From Candidatus Aminicenantota bacterium (GTDB taxonomy: Bacteria > Acidobacteriota > Aminicenantia > Aminicenantales > Saccharicenantaceae), in NCBI GenBank assembly GCA_017999365.1, contig JAGNLW010000006.1, positions 1 through 64,000 on the forward strand: 64,000 nucleotides of DNA, written 5' to 3'. Positions 51,719-61,012 of the stretch are shown one piece after another (position 1 is the stretch's first letter; the number at the start of each line of letters is the position of its first letter). The position numbers and the translations under genes were made by a program. Under the pieces are notes generated by a model that worked only from the letters and a program-made list of their open reading frames with translations, was not told the origin of the DNA and did not search any database.

Positions 51719-53820
51719 CTATGCCTTCTCTTCGCCTTCCGGCGTGTCCTCGGCCGCGGGCTCCTCGGGGACCCCTTCCCCGGCCTCGTCCTCGGGCTTC
51801 TTCTTGAGGGCCGTCTTGAGAAGGTCGGCGAAGATGCCGAATTTGGGCTCGTCCTTCTTCGGGGCCGGCTTGAACTCCTCTTTCTTCTCCCGGGCGGCCC
51901 GCTGCTCCTGGGTCTCCTCCGCCTTCTCCTTGACGGCGGCCAGGGCTTCCTGAGCGGACTCCACCTCGTGGAGCTTCTCCTCGATGACGCGCCGCTCGCT
52001 CTTCTTCGGCCGCGGGCCCTTCTCGCCTTCGGTCTTGGGCTTCTTGCGCTTGAAGGTCTTGTCCTTCTTCAGCGGCGGGACGGCCACGGGCCCGGGCTCG
52101 ACCGGGGCGGCCGGCCTGGCGGGAGCCCGCTCGGCCGCCGTGTCGGGCTCGAGACCGAGGATGTCCTCGGCCACCGCCTCCAGGGCCGCCTCTTCCGGCG
52201 TGTAGGCCTCGGCCCCGGGCTCTTCGTAGCCCTCGTAGGCCGTCTCCTCGGGGACCTCCTCGGGGATGTAGGGCTCGTGGTAGGTGAAGACGCCCTTCTT
52301 CTTGTCCGACTTGGTGAACTCCGGGGAATTCAGGAGGGTGAACTCGACGTCCTCCTGCGTCGTCTGGCGGATGATGTCGATGAGATGGGTGGCCCGCAGG
52401 AAGTGGAGGGACCGGGCCGACCCGGCCAGGACGGGGTCGCTGTAGACGGTGACGACGAGGTCGCGCAGGTCGTGGCCCTCGCGCAGGGGGGCCAGGGGCA
52501 GCAGGCCGGCCAGCGTCTCGCGCTCGATGTAGATGATCTTGTTGGGCTCGGCGAAGGTGTAGGCCTCTTCGCCGGAGTCGACGAACTCGTCCTTCTCGGC
52601 GTCGTAGCCGATGCGGATGACGGACATCTTCTTCTTCGACTTCTTGACCCAGAACTTGAACGTCGTCGGGCCGGTCCGCTCGAGGGTCAGGCTGGCGCCC
52701 TGGGGGATGTTGTGCGTCGTGTAGAAATCCTGCAGGCCCAGGAAGAAGTTCGGCACGGGGAAGTAGTAGACGGTATAGGCCTTGTTCTCGTCGGGGTCGG
52801 TGAAGGTGTACTCCCGGGCGTGGGAGAGCTCCTTGGCCAGGCTCCGGGGGATCCTGAGGCCGCCCGACAGGATCTCGCGCCAGGTCAGGTAGATCTTGAT
52901 CGGGAAGTCCTGGACGATGCTCATCTCGGGCTTCTCGATCTCCTCGAGCTCGGTCAGGTCGGCCATCGGGGCGGACAGGGCCAGGCCCTCGGGCATGGCG
53001 TTGAGGATGGCCTTGAGGTGCCACTTGCCCCAGCCGGCCTCGGCCAGGAGGATGAACTCCTTCTTGTGCTTCTTGTCGAGCAGGGCGCTCAGGCTCAGGC
53101 AGGTCAGGTCGAACAGGTCCGAGGAGGCCTCGAGCCCGAAATGGGACTTGACGAGGTCCTCGGTCGTGGCCGACTTGCCGCCGGCGGCGAAGGCGTCGGC
53201 GATCTCCTGGACCTTCTCGGGCAGGATCTCGACGCGCTTGGCGGCCAGGTGCCAGAAGTCGTTCCAGCCGAAGAAGCGGGGGTCCTTGGCCAGCCGCAGC
53301 CGGAGGTTCTTCTCCAGGGCCCGGAGGTCGCGCTCCGTCATGGGCAGCTCGGTCAGCCGGGGGTCGTCCCCCCGGGACATGATCTCGGCCGGCTTGGCCC
53401 GGCCCTCGAAGTTCGAGGGCAGCAGGACCTGGGTCCGCGTCTTCTTCATGTAGTCGATGTACTTGCGGAAGACGCCGCCGCCGGGGTAGTCGACCTCGAG
53501 CATCTCGCAGTTGAAGTGCTTGGAATAGGTCTTGCCGACGACCTTGAGGATGACGCGGCCCTCGAAGTGCTCGACGGACTTGCTGCCGACGGTCAGGGGC
53601 TCGTTGTAGCTCTTCTCGATCGTGTCGCCCACCTCGTAGCGGACGTCGGGGTCGTACTTCTTGACGTCCTGGGTCCTCTCGGTGGCCGTCTTCTCGAAGG
53701 CCAGCTTGCCGGCCAGGTCCTTGGTCGTCCGCGGCGCGGGCGTCCGCCCGAGCTCGCTTTCGACGAGGACCAAGTCCGCGTCGGCGACGCTGGTCAGCGG
53801 GGTCGGTTCTTCGGTCATGG

Positions 53821-53824
<4 letters not shown>
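51719..53824 (-). CDS. Large unknown protein: HARE-HTH-like and B3-like regions with charged tail
   Basis: 701 residues, no signal peptide. Residues about 60-145 are a beta-rich N-domain (YEVGDTIEKSYNEPLTVGSK). Residues about 195-275 look winged-helix-like with GWGKWHLKAIL near the end, reminiscent of HARE-HTH. Residues about 305-410 (YLTWREILSGGLRIPRSLAK, FFLGLQDFY, IPQGASLTLER) have the order of a B3-type DNA-binding pseudobarrel. About 190 residues of Lys/Glu/Pro-rich low complexity follow. The ATG overlaps argF by 4 bp, so it is in the COG2403-arcC-argF operon. The domain suggestions are by eye only; the function is unknown. Confidence 0.6.
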
Positions 53825-54744
<920 letters not shown>

Positions 54745-54759
54745 CGCGGTTCCTCCTCC

Positions 54760-55710
54760 CTAATGTGACGCGACGATCCGCGTCCCCGAACGGTTGAGCA
54801 GGGCGGCCTTGAGGTGGGTGTCCTTGGTGATGAGGACCTCGCGGCCGCCGGCCTCGATGTACTCGACGGCGGCCCGGATCTTGGGCCCCATCGAACCCGG
54901 CGGGAACTGGCCGTCGGCCAGGTGCCTGCGGGCCTCCTCCACGGTCAGGACGGGGGCCTCGGCCTGGTCGGGCTTGCCGAAGTTGATGAAGACGCGCTCG
55001 ATGGCGGTCAGGATGACGAACAGGTCGACCTTGACCTCGCGGGCCAGCAGGCTGGCCGCGTAGTCCTTGTCGATGACGGCCTCGACGCCCTCGAACAGGC
55101 CGTTGGCGTTGAGGACGACGGGGATGCCGCCGCCGCCGGCCGCGATGACGATGCGGCCGGCCTCGACGAGCTCCCGGATGATGCCGTTGTTGACGACGTC
55201 AATGGGCTTGGGCGAGGGCACGACCTTGCGGTAGCCCCGCCCGGCGTCCTCGACCATCGTCCACTTCTTCTCCCGGGCCAGCTGCTGGCCCCGGAACTTC
55301 GAGTAGAACGGGCCGACCGGCTTGGTCGGCTTGAGGAAGGCCGGGTCGTCCTTGTCGACGACGACCTGGGTCACGAGCGAGGCGACCTCCTTGTCGATGG
55401 AGCGCCGCCTGAGCTCGTTGACGATCGCCCTCTCCAGCATGAAGCCCATGCTGCCCTCGGTCATGGCGTCGCAGACGTCGAGCGTGTAGGGCGGGATCTT
55501 GTTGGCCGCCTCCTCCATCTGGATGAGGAGGTTCCCGACCTGCGGCCCGTTGCCGTGGACGATGATGAGCTCGTAGCCCTTGCGGACGATGTGGACCATG
55601 AGCTCGGCCGCCCGCTGGGCGTTCCGCATCTGCTCGGTCTGCAGACCTCTCTGGTCCTCGGGCAGCATGGCGTTGCCGCCGAAGGCGACGAGGGCGATCT
55701 TCGGTCTCAT
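54760..55710 (-). CDS. arcC: Carbamate kinase
   Basis: 316 residues of the amino-acid-kinase fold. The start MRPKIALVAFGGNAMLPEDQ and IIVHGNGPQVGNLL are diagnostic, with AAGGGGIPVV and ITKDTHLKAALL further on. It makes ATP from carbamoyl phosphate and ADP. The gene lies 5 bp after the COG2403-type gene and 15 bp before argF, so all three are one unit. Confidence 0.94.
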   Translation of the reverse strand: MRPKIALVAFGGNAMLPEDQRGLQTEQMRNAQRAAELMVHIVRKGYELIIVHGNGPQVGNLLIQMEEAANKIPPYTLDVCDAMTEGSMGFMLERAIVNELRRRSIDKEVASLVTQVVVDKDDPAFLKPTKPVGPFYSKFRGQQLAREKKWTMVEDAGRGYRKVVPSPKPIDVVNNGIIRELVEAGRIVIAAGGGGIPVVLNANGLFEGVEAVIDKDYAASLLAREVKVDLFVILTAIERVFINFGKPDQAEAPVLTVEEARRHLADGQFPPGSMGPKIRAAVEYIEAGGREVLITKDTHLKAALLNRSGTRIVASH

Positions 55711-55715
55711 CGGCC

Positions 55716-57020
55716 TTAGAACTTCTTCAGGACGTCCTTGAGGGTGGGCGTGCCGATCTCCTCGAGCTCGTAGCCGACGCGCAGGATGGGCTTGGAGACC
55801 TTGATGACCCGGGTGATGTCGATGGGCGTGGCGCTGACGACGAGGTCGCAGTCGATGGCCTCGATGGTCTTGGCCAGCTCGCGGGTCTGCTTGTCGCCGT
55901 AGCCCATGGCCGGCAGGACGTCGGCGAGGTGGTTGTACTTCTCGAAGGTCTTCTTGATCGAGCCGACGGCGAAGGGCCGGGGGTCGATGATCGAGGCCGC
56001 GCCGTACTTCTTGGCCGCGACGATGCCGGCGCCGTAGGTCATGCCGCCGTGGGTCAGGGTCGGGCCGTCCTCGATGACCAGGACCCGCTTGCCGCGGATG
56101 CGCCCGCCGTCCTCGACGATGGTCGGGGAGTTGGCCCGGATGATCGTGGCCTTGGGATTGACCTTCTTGGCCGAGGCCAGGACGGTCTCGATGCCCTGCG
56201 GCGTGGCCGTGTCCATCTTGTTGACGACGATGACCTTGGCCCGGCGGAAGTTGGTCTCGCCGGGGTAGAAGGCGAGCTCGTGCCCGGCCCGGTGGGGGTC
56301 GGCCACGACGATCTCGAGGTCGGACTTGTAGAAGGGGAAGTCGTTGTTGCCGCCGTCCCAAAGGATGACGTCGGCCTCCTTCTCGGCCTGGCGGAGGATG
56401 GCGCCGTAGTCGACGCCGGCGTAGACGATGATGCCCTTGTCGATGTGGGGCTCGTACTCCTCGCGCTCCTCGATCGTGCACTCGTGCTTGTCGAGGTCGG
56501 CGTAGCTGGCGAAGCGCTGGACCTTCTGCTTGACCAGGTCGCCGTAGGGCATGGGGTGCCGGATGGCGGCGACCTTGCGGCCCTTGGCCTGGAGGATCTG
56601 GGCCACGCGGCGGCTGGTCTGGCTCTTGCCCGAGCCGGTGCGGACGGCGCACACGGAGACGACGGGCTTGCGGCTCTTGATCATGGTCGCGTTGGGCCCG
56701 AGGAGGACGAAGTTGGCCCCGGCCGCCTGGACCTGGGAGGCCTTGTTCATGACATACGTGTGGGGCAGGTCGCTGTAGGCCAGGTGGACGTCGTCGACCT
56801 TGAGCTCGGCGATGAGCCGGTCGAGCTCGGACTCGGCCTCGATGGGGATGCCCTTGGGGTAGAGCTTGCCGGCCAGCGCGGCGGGGTACTTGCGCCCCTC
56901 GATGTCCGGGATCTGGGTGGCCGTGAAAGCGACCACCCGGTAATCCGGATTGTCCCGGAAATAGGTGTTGAAATTGTGGAAGTCGCGCCCGGCGGCGCCC
57001 ATGATGAGGACCCTCTTCAT
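55716..57020 (-). CDS. COG2403-type P-loop protein, similar to cyclic 2,3-diphosphoglycerate synthetase
   Basis: 434 residues starting MKRVLIMGAAGRDFHNFNTY. The N-terminal part is Rossmann-like (LIMGAAGRD). A P-loop AVRTGSGKSQTSRR begins the second domain, followed by DVILWDGGNNDFPF and VIVVNKMDTAT (NKMD resembles a GTPase specificity motif). It matches archaeal cyclic 2,3-diphosphoglycerate synthetases and their bacterial homologues called predicted GTPases (COG2403). The role in bacteria is not established; here it is with arcC and argF. An AAAGGAG site precedes the ATG; the longer frame to 57080 was rejected. Confidence 0.82.
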   Translation of the reverse strand: MKRVLIMGAAGRDFHNFNTYFRDNPDYRVVAFTATQIPDIEGRKYPAALAGKLYPKGIPIEAESELDRLIAELKVDDVHLAYSDLPHTYVMNKASQVQAAGANFVLLGPNATMIKSRKPVVSVCAVRTGSGKSQTSRRVAQILQAKGRKVAAIRHPMPYGDLVKQKVQRFASYADLDKHECTIEEREEYEPHIDKGIIVYAGVDYGAILRQAEKEADVILWDGGNNDFPFYKSDLEIVVADPHRAGHELAFYPGETNFRRAKVIVVNKMDTATPQGIETVLASAKKVNPKATIIRANSPTIVEDGGRIRGKRVLVIEDGPTLTHGGMTYGAGIVAAKKYGAASIIDPRPFAVGSIKKTFEKYNHLADVLPAMGYGDKQTRELAKTIEAIDCDLVVSATPIDITRVIKVSKPILRVGYELEEIGTPTLKDVLKKF

Positions 57021-57100
57021 CGTCTGACTCCTTTCAAGAATAGAAAAACTTCTCCATCCAAAAATGCGCGAACTCTTCAATTGTGCCGAAACGAACGTAA

Positions 57101-57129
57101 AGTATAGCCCAATAAGGGCTTTAAATCAA
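57101..57129 (-). promoter_or_regulatory. Promoter of the COG2403-arcC-argF-701aa operon
   Basis: TTGATT (57124-57129), a 17-bp spacer and TATACT (57101-57106) on the minus strand. The spacer contains the inverted repeat AGCCC-AATAA-GGGCT (57106-57120), a possible operator. Confidence 0.6.
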
Positions 57130-57145
57130 TAAGGAGGCGGGGAGG

Positions 57146-57283
57146 CTATTTGGGCTTGGGCGGCGGGGCGATCTTGCGGCCGGGGGCCCGCTTGGCCAGG
57201 CCTCCCTGGAACTTGGGCGGGGCCGGCGGCCGGCGGGCCTGCTTCCAGCCCGGCATCTGGCGGCGGTTGACGGGGTGGGTCAC
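57146..57283 (-). CDS. 45-residue basic, proline-rich protein with strong ribosome-binding site
   Basis: Starts at GTG 57283, 6 nt after AAGGAGG, which itself overlaps the end of the yfcE-like gene. The product (MTHPVNRRQMPGWKQARRPP at its start) has many Arg, Lys and Pro residues and no hydrophobic segment. The strong site and tight spacing argue it is translated. Function is unknown; binding to nucleic acid is possible given the charge. Confidence 0.5.
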   Translation of the reverse strand: MTHPVNRRQMPGWKQARRPPAPPKFQGGLAKRAPGRKIAPPPKPK

Positions 57284-57294
57284 GGAGAACCTCC

Positions 57295-57777
57295 TTATAG
57301 GGTCACGATCTCGGCGGTCCGGGCGTCCGGGTCCAGGAGGGCCGCGGTCGCCCGGCCCCGGAGCCAACCCGAGGCCTCCCCGGGATTGACCAGGAGGACG
57401 CCGTCCCTGAGCTCGACCAGGGGGCGGTGGGTGTGGCCCGAGACGATGACGTCGCAGGTCTTGGCCACGAAGAACGGGGCGGCCAGGCCCTCGAGGTGGC
57501 AGACGACGAAGCGGAGGCCGCCGTGGACGAAGGGGAACGGCTCCTCCCGGATCTCGCCCAGGCCCCGGAAGGCCCGGGCCAGGCCGGCCCTCTCCCCGTC
57601 GCAGTTCCCGAAGACCGCCTTGACGGGGGCCCGGAGGTTGCGAAGCTCGTCGGCCGTGAACGGGGCCACGAAGTCCCCGGCGTGGACGACCAGGTCGCAG
57701 CCGGCGTCGTTGAACAGGCGGACGGCCGCCCGGACCCGGTCCAGGTTGTCGTGGGTGTCGGACAGGAGGCCGATCAT
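57295..57777 (-). CDS. YfcE/MJ0936-family metallophosphoesterase
   Basis: 160 residues. Metal-binding motifs are GLLSDTHDNLD (Asp/His), VVHAGDFV, VFGNCDGE (Asn) and VSGHTHRPLVE with the final histidines. Members are Mn-dependent phosphodiesterases with unclear natural substrates. It starts at ATG 57777 behind a consensus promoter, and the 45-residue gene follows. Confidence 0.9.
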   Translation of the reverse strand: MIGLLSDTHDNLDRVRAAVRLFNDAGCDLVVHAGDFVAPFTADELRNLRAPVKAVFGNCDGERAGLARAFRGLGEIREEPFPFVHGGLRFVVCHLEGLAAPFFVAKTCDVIVSGHTHRPLVELRDGVLLVNPGEASGWLRGRATAALLDPDARTAEIVTL

Positions 57778-57789
57778 GGTCTGCCGCTT

Positions 57790-57818
57790 ATTATAATCCA
57801 AACAACGGGTTGCGCCAA
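57790..57818 (-). promoter_or_regulatory. Promoter of the yfcE-like gene
   Basis: TTGGCG (57813-57818), a 17-bp spacer and TATAAT (57790-57795) on the minus strand, 12 nt before the ATG. Confidence 0.55.
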
Positions 57819-57876
57819 CGGAAACCAGCCCGGGCCGAGCGGGCCCGGATCCCCGTTCCCTTCCGGAAGCGCCGTA

Positions 57877-57905
57877 TTGACTATTCGGGGCGATTTGCTT
57901 AATAT
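57877..57905 (+). promoter_or_regulatory. Promoter of tRNA-Val
   Basis: TTGACT (57877-57882), a 17-bp spacer and TAATAT (57900-57905). The tRNA begins 25 nt after the -10. Confidence 0.6.
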
Positions 57906-57930
57906 AGAACGGCTTTTGATAGAGAACGTT

Positions 57931-58005
57931 AGGCGCGTAGCTCAGTGGGAGAGCGCTTCCCTGACACGGAAGAGGCCGTGGGTTCAATCCCCTCCGCGCC
58001 TACCA
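57931..58005 (+). tRNA. tRNA-Val (anticodon GAC)
   Basis: The cloverleaf folds with acceptor AGGCGCG / CGCGCCT, D-arm GCTC...GAGC, anticodon stem CTTCC / GGAAG with loop CTGACAC (anticodon GAC), T-loop TTCAATC and an encoded CCA end. One T-T mismatch occurs in the T-stem. It lies 82 bp before thrS and may share its transcript. Confidence 0.95.
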
Positions 58006-58087
58006 CTTTCGACCCAAGCGGTCAGAATTCAAGGGGCCGTCGTCCCGGCCGGATTGGATCTCCCGCCTTTGGCAACGGCAAAAGAGC

Positions 58088-59848
58088 ATGAGCGACGATA
58101 AGCATACGCCGATCGACGTCCTGAGACACAGCGCGGCCCATCTCCTGGCGCACGCCGTCCTCGATCTCTACCCGGGCACCAAGACCGGCGTCGGCCCGGC
58201 CGTCGAGACCGGCTTCTACTACGACTTCCTCCGCGAAGAACCCTTCACCCCCGAGGACCTCGAGCGCATCGAGGCCCGGATGAAGGAGATCGCCGCCGCG
58301 GACGTCCCCGTCGAGCGCCTGGTCCTCGCCAAGGACGAGGCCGTCCGGATGTTCGAGGACATGGGCCAGCCCCTCAAGGTCGAGCTCATCAGGGAGAAGG
58401 GCGAGGCCACCGTCACCGTCTACCGCCAGGGGGCCTTCGCCGACTTCTGCCTCGGCCCCCACGTCCCCTCGACCGGGCTCCTCCGGAACGTCAAGCTCCT
58501 GTCGGTCTCGGGCGCCTACTGGAAGGGCGACGAGCGCGGCGCCCAGATGCAGCGCATCTACGGGGCCGTCTTCCCGACCGCCCAGGAGCTCGCCGACCAC
58601 CTCCGCCTCCTCGAGGAGGCCAAGAAGCGCGACCACCGGCGCCTCGGCGTCGACCTCGACCTGTTCAGCTCCAACGACGAGCTCGGCGGCGGCCTCATCC
58701 TCTGGCACCCCAAGGGGGCCCGGGTCCGCTCGGTCATCGAGCAGCACTGGCGCGAGCGCCACCGGGCCGGCGGCTACGAGATCCTCTACACGCCCCACAT
58801 CGGGCGGGCCAACCTGTGGCAGACCTCGGGTCATCTCGGCTTCTACAAGGACAGCATGTACTCGCCGATGGACATCGACGAGCAGCCGTACTATCTGAAG
58901 CCGATGAACTGCCCCTTCCACATCCAGATCTACAAGTCGCGGATGCGGTCCTACCGCGACCTGCCCCTGCGCTGGGCCGAGCTCGGCACCGTCTACCGCT
59001 ACGAGCGCAGCGGCACCCTGCACGGCCTGCTCCGCGTCCGCGGCTTCACCCAGGACGACGCCCACATCTTCTGCACGCCCGAGCAAATCGACGGCGAGAT
59101 CCTGCGGGTCCTCGACTTCTCGGTCTCGCTTCTGGCCGACTTCGGCTTCACCGACAACAAGATCGAACTGTCGATCCGCGACCCGAAGAACGCGGCCAAG
59201 TACTGCGGCGCGGACGAACGCTGGTGCCAGGCCGAGGCCTCCCTGGTCAAGGCCCTGGAGACCCGGGGCTACCCCTACGAGCGGATGGAGGGCGAGGCCG
59301 TCTTCTACGGGCCCAAGATCGACATCAAGATCAAGGACGCCATCGGCCGCCACTGGCAGTGCACGACCATCCAGTTCGACTTCAACATGTCGGAGCGCTT
59401 CGACATGACCTTCGTCGGCGAGGACGGCAAAGAGCACCGGCCGTACATGGTCCACCGGGCCCTGCTGGGCTCGCTCGAGCGCTTCTTCGGGGTCCTCGTC
59501 GAGCACTACAACGGCGCCTTCCCGCTCTGGCTGGCCCCGGTCCAGGCCCTGGTCCTGCCCATCGCCGAGAGGCACGAGGACTACGCCAAGACCCTCGTCG
59601 CCCGCCTGGAGGCGGCCGGCCTGAGGGCCGAGGCCGACCTCAGCCGGGAGAAGGTCGGCAAGAAGATCCGCGGGGCCGAGCTCCAGAAGGTCCCGCTCAT
59701 CCTGGTCGTCGGCGACAAGGAGGTCGAGCGCGGCTCGGCCGCCCTGCGCGTCCACGGCCAGGGCGACAAGGGCGAGATCGCGCTCGACCGGCTCCTCGAG
59801 CGGGCCGTCGAGCTCGTCAAGACGAAGAGTCTCTCAGTCTCATTCTAG
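58088..59848 (+). CDS. thrS: Threonyl-tRNA synthetase without TGS domain
   Basis: 586 residues, about 60 shorter than usual. It starts directly at the editing domain, HSAAHLLAHAV with the HxxxH pair, then CLGPHVPSTG with the partner Cys/His. The class II core has MNCPFHI, the zinc ligands (Cys here, His in GTLHGLLRVRGFTQDDAH, His in YMVHRALLGS) and FVGEDG motif 3 surroundings. The anticodon-binding domain ends the protein. The tRNA-Val 3' end is only 82 bp upstream, so no TGS-encoding segment can exist there. It leads the operon continuing with infC. Confidence 0.97.
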   Translation: MSDDKHTPIDVLRHSAAHLLAHAVLDLYPGTKTGVGPAVETGFYYDFLREEPFTPEDLERIEARMKEIAAADVPVERLVLAKDEAVRMFEDMGQPLKVELIREKGEATVTVYRQGAFADFCLGPHVPSTGLLRNVKLLSVSGAYWKGDERGAQMQRIYGAVFPTAQELADHLRLLEEAKKRDHRRLGVDLDLFSSNDELGGGLILWHPKGARVRSVIEQHWRERHRAGGYEILYTPHIGRANLWQTSGHLGFYKDSMYSPMDIDEQPYYLKPMNCPFHIQIYKSRMRSYRDLPLRWAELGTVYRYERSGTLHGLLRVRGFTQDDAHIFCTPEQIDGEILRVLDFSVSLLADFGFTDNKIELSIRDPKNAAKYCGADERWCQAEASLVKALETRGYPYERMEGEAVFYGPKIDIKIKDAIGRHWQCTTIQFDFNMSERFDMTFVGEDGKEHRPYMVHRALLGSLERFFGVLVEHYNGAFPLWLAPVQALVLPIAERHEDYAKTLVARLEAAGLRAEADLSREKVGKKIRGAELQKVPLILVVGDKEVERGSAALRVHGQGDKGEIALDRLLERAVELVKTKSLSVSF

Positions 59849-59861
59849 AGGAGGACCGACC

Positions 59862-60503
59862 ATTTTCAAGAGACACGGTTACTATCCTGCGGTCGCCAAG
59901 GCCAAGCCCCACCGGATCAACGAGATGATCTCGTCGCGGGAGGTCCGGGTCATCGACGAGGAGCGGAACGCCCTCGGCGTCATGCCCACCGCCCAGGCCG
60001 TCCATCTGGCCCGGGACCGGGGCCTCGACCTGGTCGAGATCGCGGCCACGGCCGACCCCCCGGTCTGTAAGATCACGGACTACGGCAAGTTCCTGTACGA
60101 GCAGCACAAGAAGGACCACGAGGCCAAGAAGCACCAGAAGCAGATCCAGATCAAGGAGATCAAGTTCCGGCCCAAGATCAGCATCCACGACTACGACTTC
60201 AAGATGAAGCACGTCAAGCGCTTCCTCGGCGAAGGCAACAAGGTCAAGATCACGGTCATGCTGCGCGGCCGCGAGAAGCAGAAGCCGGAGCTCGGCTACC
60301 AGGTCCTCGACCGGGTCCTCGGCGACGTCAAGGAGCTGGCGACCCAGGACGGGTCGGCCCGCAAGCAGGATTGGGCCGTGTCGGCCCTGTTGGTCCCCAC
60401 CAAGACAGGAGGAAAAGATGCCAAAGTTAAAAACCCACAAGGGAGCGCAAAAGAGGTTCAAGGTCACGGCCAAGAAAAAGCTCCTTCACAAGAAGGCCAA
60501 TAA
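59862..60503 (+). CDS. infC: Translation initiation factor IF-3 with ATT start and C-terminal tail
   Basis: 213 residues read from ATT at 59862, with AGAGGAGG 7 nt upstream. Only this start preserves the conserved [16 protein letters not shown] opening; the first ATG (59925) is inside it. Rare AUU-type starts allow IF3 to repress its own synthesis in E. coli. Core motifs such as [17 protein letters not shown] and [15 protein letters not shown] are present. The usual end near SALLVPTK is followed by about 36 extra polar residues, which overlap rpmI by 86 bp. Confidence 0.93.
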   Translation: MFKRHGYYPAVAKAKPHRINEMISSREVRVIDEERNALGVMPTAQAVHLARDRGLDLVEIAATADPPVCKITDYGKFLYEQHKKDHEAKKHQKQIQIKEIKFRPKISIHDYDFKMKHVKRFLGEGNKVKITVMLRGREKQKPELGYQVLDRVLGDVKELATQDGSARKQDWAVSALLVPTKTGGKDAKVKNPQGSAKEVQGHGQEKAPSQEGQ

Positions 60504-60618
60504 GGGCCACATCCTGACCAAGAAGACGTCCAAGCGCAAGCGCCAGCTGGGGCAGGGCGGCGAAGCCAGCCCGGCCGACCGCAAGGTGCTGAAGACGATG
60601 CTCCCGTACGACATGTGA
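60418..60618 (+). CDS. rpmI: 50S ribosomal protein L35
   Basis: 66 residues starting [18 protein letters not shown], standard for L35. AGGAGG precedes the ATG and lies inside infC. The first 86 bp are also read as the IF3 tail in another frame. Confidence 0.97.
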   Translation: MPKLKTHKGAQKRFKVTAKKKLLHKKANKGHILTKKTSKRKRQLGQGGEASPADRKVLKTMLPYDM

Positions 60619-60647
60619 CCGGCGCCCCGCGCCCATAGGAGACGACC

Positions 60648-61004
60648 ATGCCACGCGTAAAACGCAGCACCAAGAGACGCGACCGGCGGAGGAAGGTCCT
60701 CACGCTGGCCAAGGGATACTTCGGCGCCAAGAGCCGCAACTACCGCACGGCCAAGGAGGCCGTCGAGAAGTCGCTGCTCTACGCCTACCGGGACCGCCGG
60801 GCCAAAAAGCGGGACTTCCGCAGCCTGTGGATCGTCCGCATCAAGGCCGGGGCCGTCGCCAACGGGACGTCCTACAGCCGCTTCATCAGCGGCCTCAAGG
60901 CCCTCCACGTCGAGCTCGACCGCAAGATCCTGGCCGACCTGGCCGCGAACGCCCCGGAGACCTTCGCCCACCTCGTCCGGATGACCCAGACCCCGGCGGC
61001 TTAG
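60648..61004 (+). CDS. rplT: 50S ribosomal protein L20
   Basis: 118 residues with [34 protein letters not shown] and the C-terminal [16 protein letters not shown]20 organises early 23S assembly and often autoregulates rpmI-rplT. TAGGAGA precedes the ATG. Confidence 0.98.
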   Translation: MPRVKRSTKRRDRRRKVLTLAKGYFGAKSRNYRTAKEAVEKSLLYAYRDRRAKKRDFRSLWIVRIKAGAVANGTSYSRFISGLKALHVELDRKILADLAANAPETFAHLVRMTQTPAA

Positions 61005-61012
61005 CTCCCGCC

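Noticed and set aside
55716..57080. COG2403-type gene starting at 57080
   Set aside because: The added 20 residues are not family-like, and the ATG at 57020 has an AAAGGAG site.
57146..57367. Longer form of the small basic protein starting inside the yfcE-like gene
   Set aside because: The GTG at 57283 has an optimal Shine-Dalgarno; the longer frame overlaps the 3' end of a solid gene.
58006..58087. T-box or other riboswitch before thrS
   Set aside because: Only 82 bp separate it from the tRNA, and I see no T-box sequence or antiterminator.
59925..60503. infC starting at the first ATG (59925)
   Set aside because: It removes the conserved RINE N-terminal motif, and ATT at 59862 has the better ribosome-binding site.
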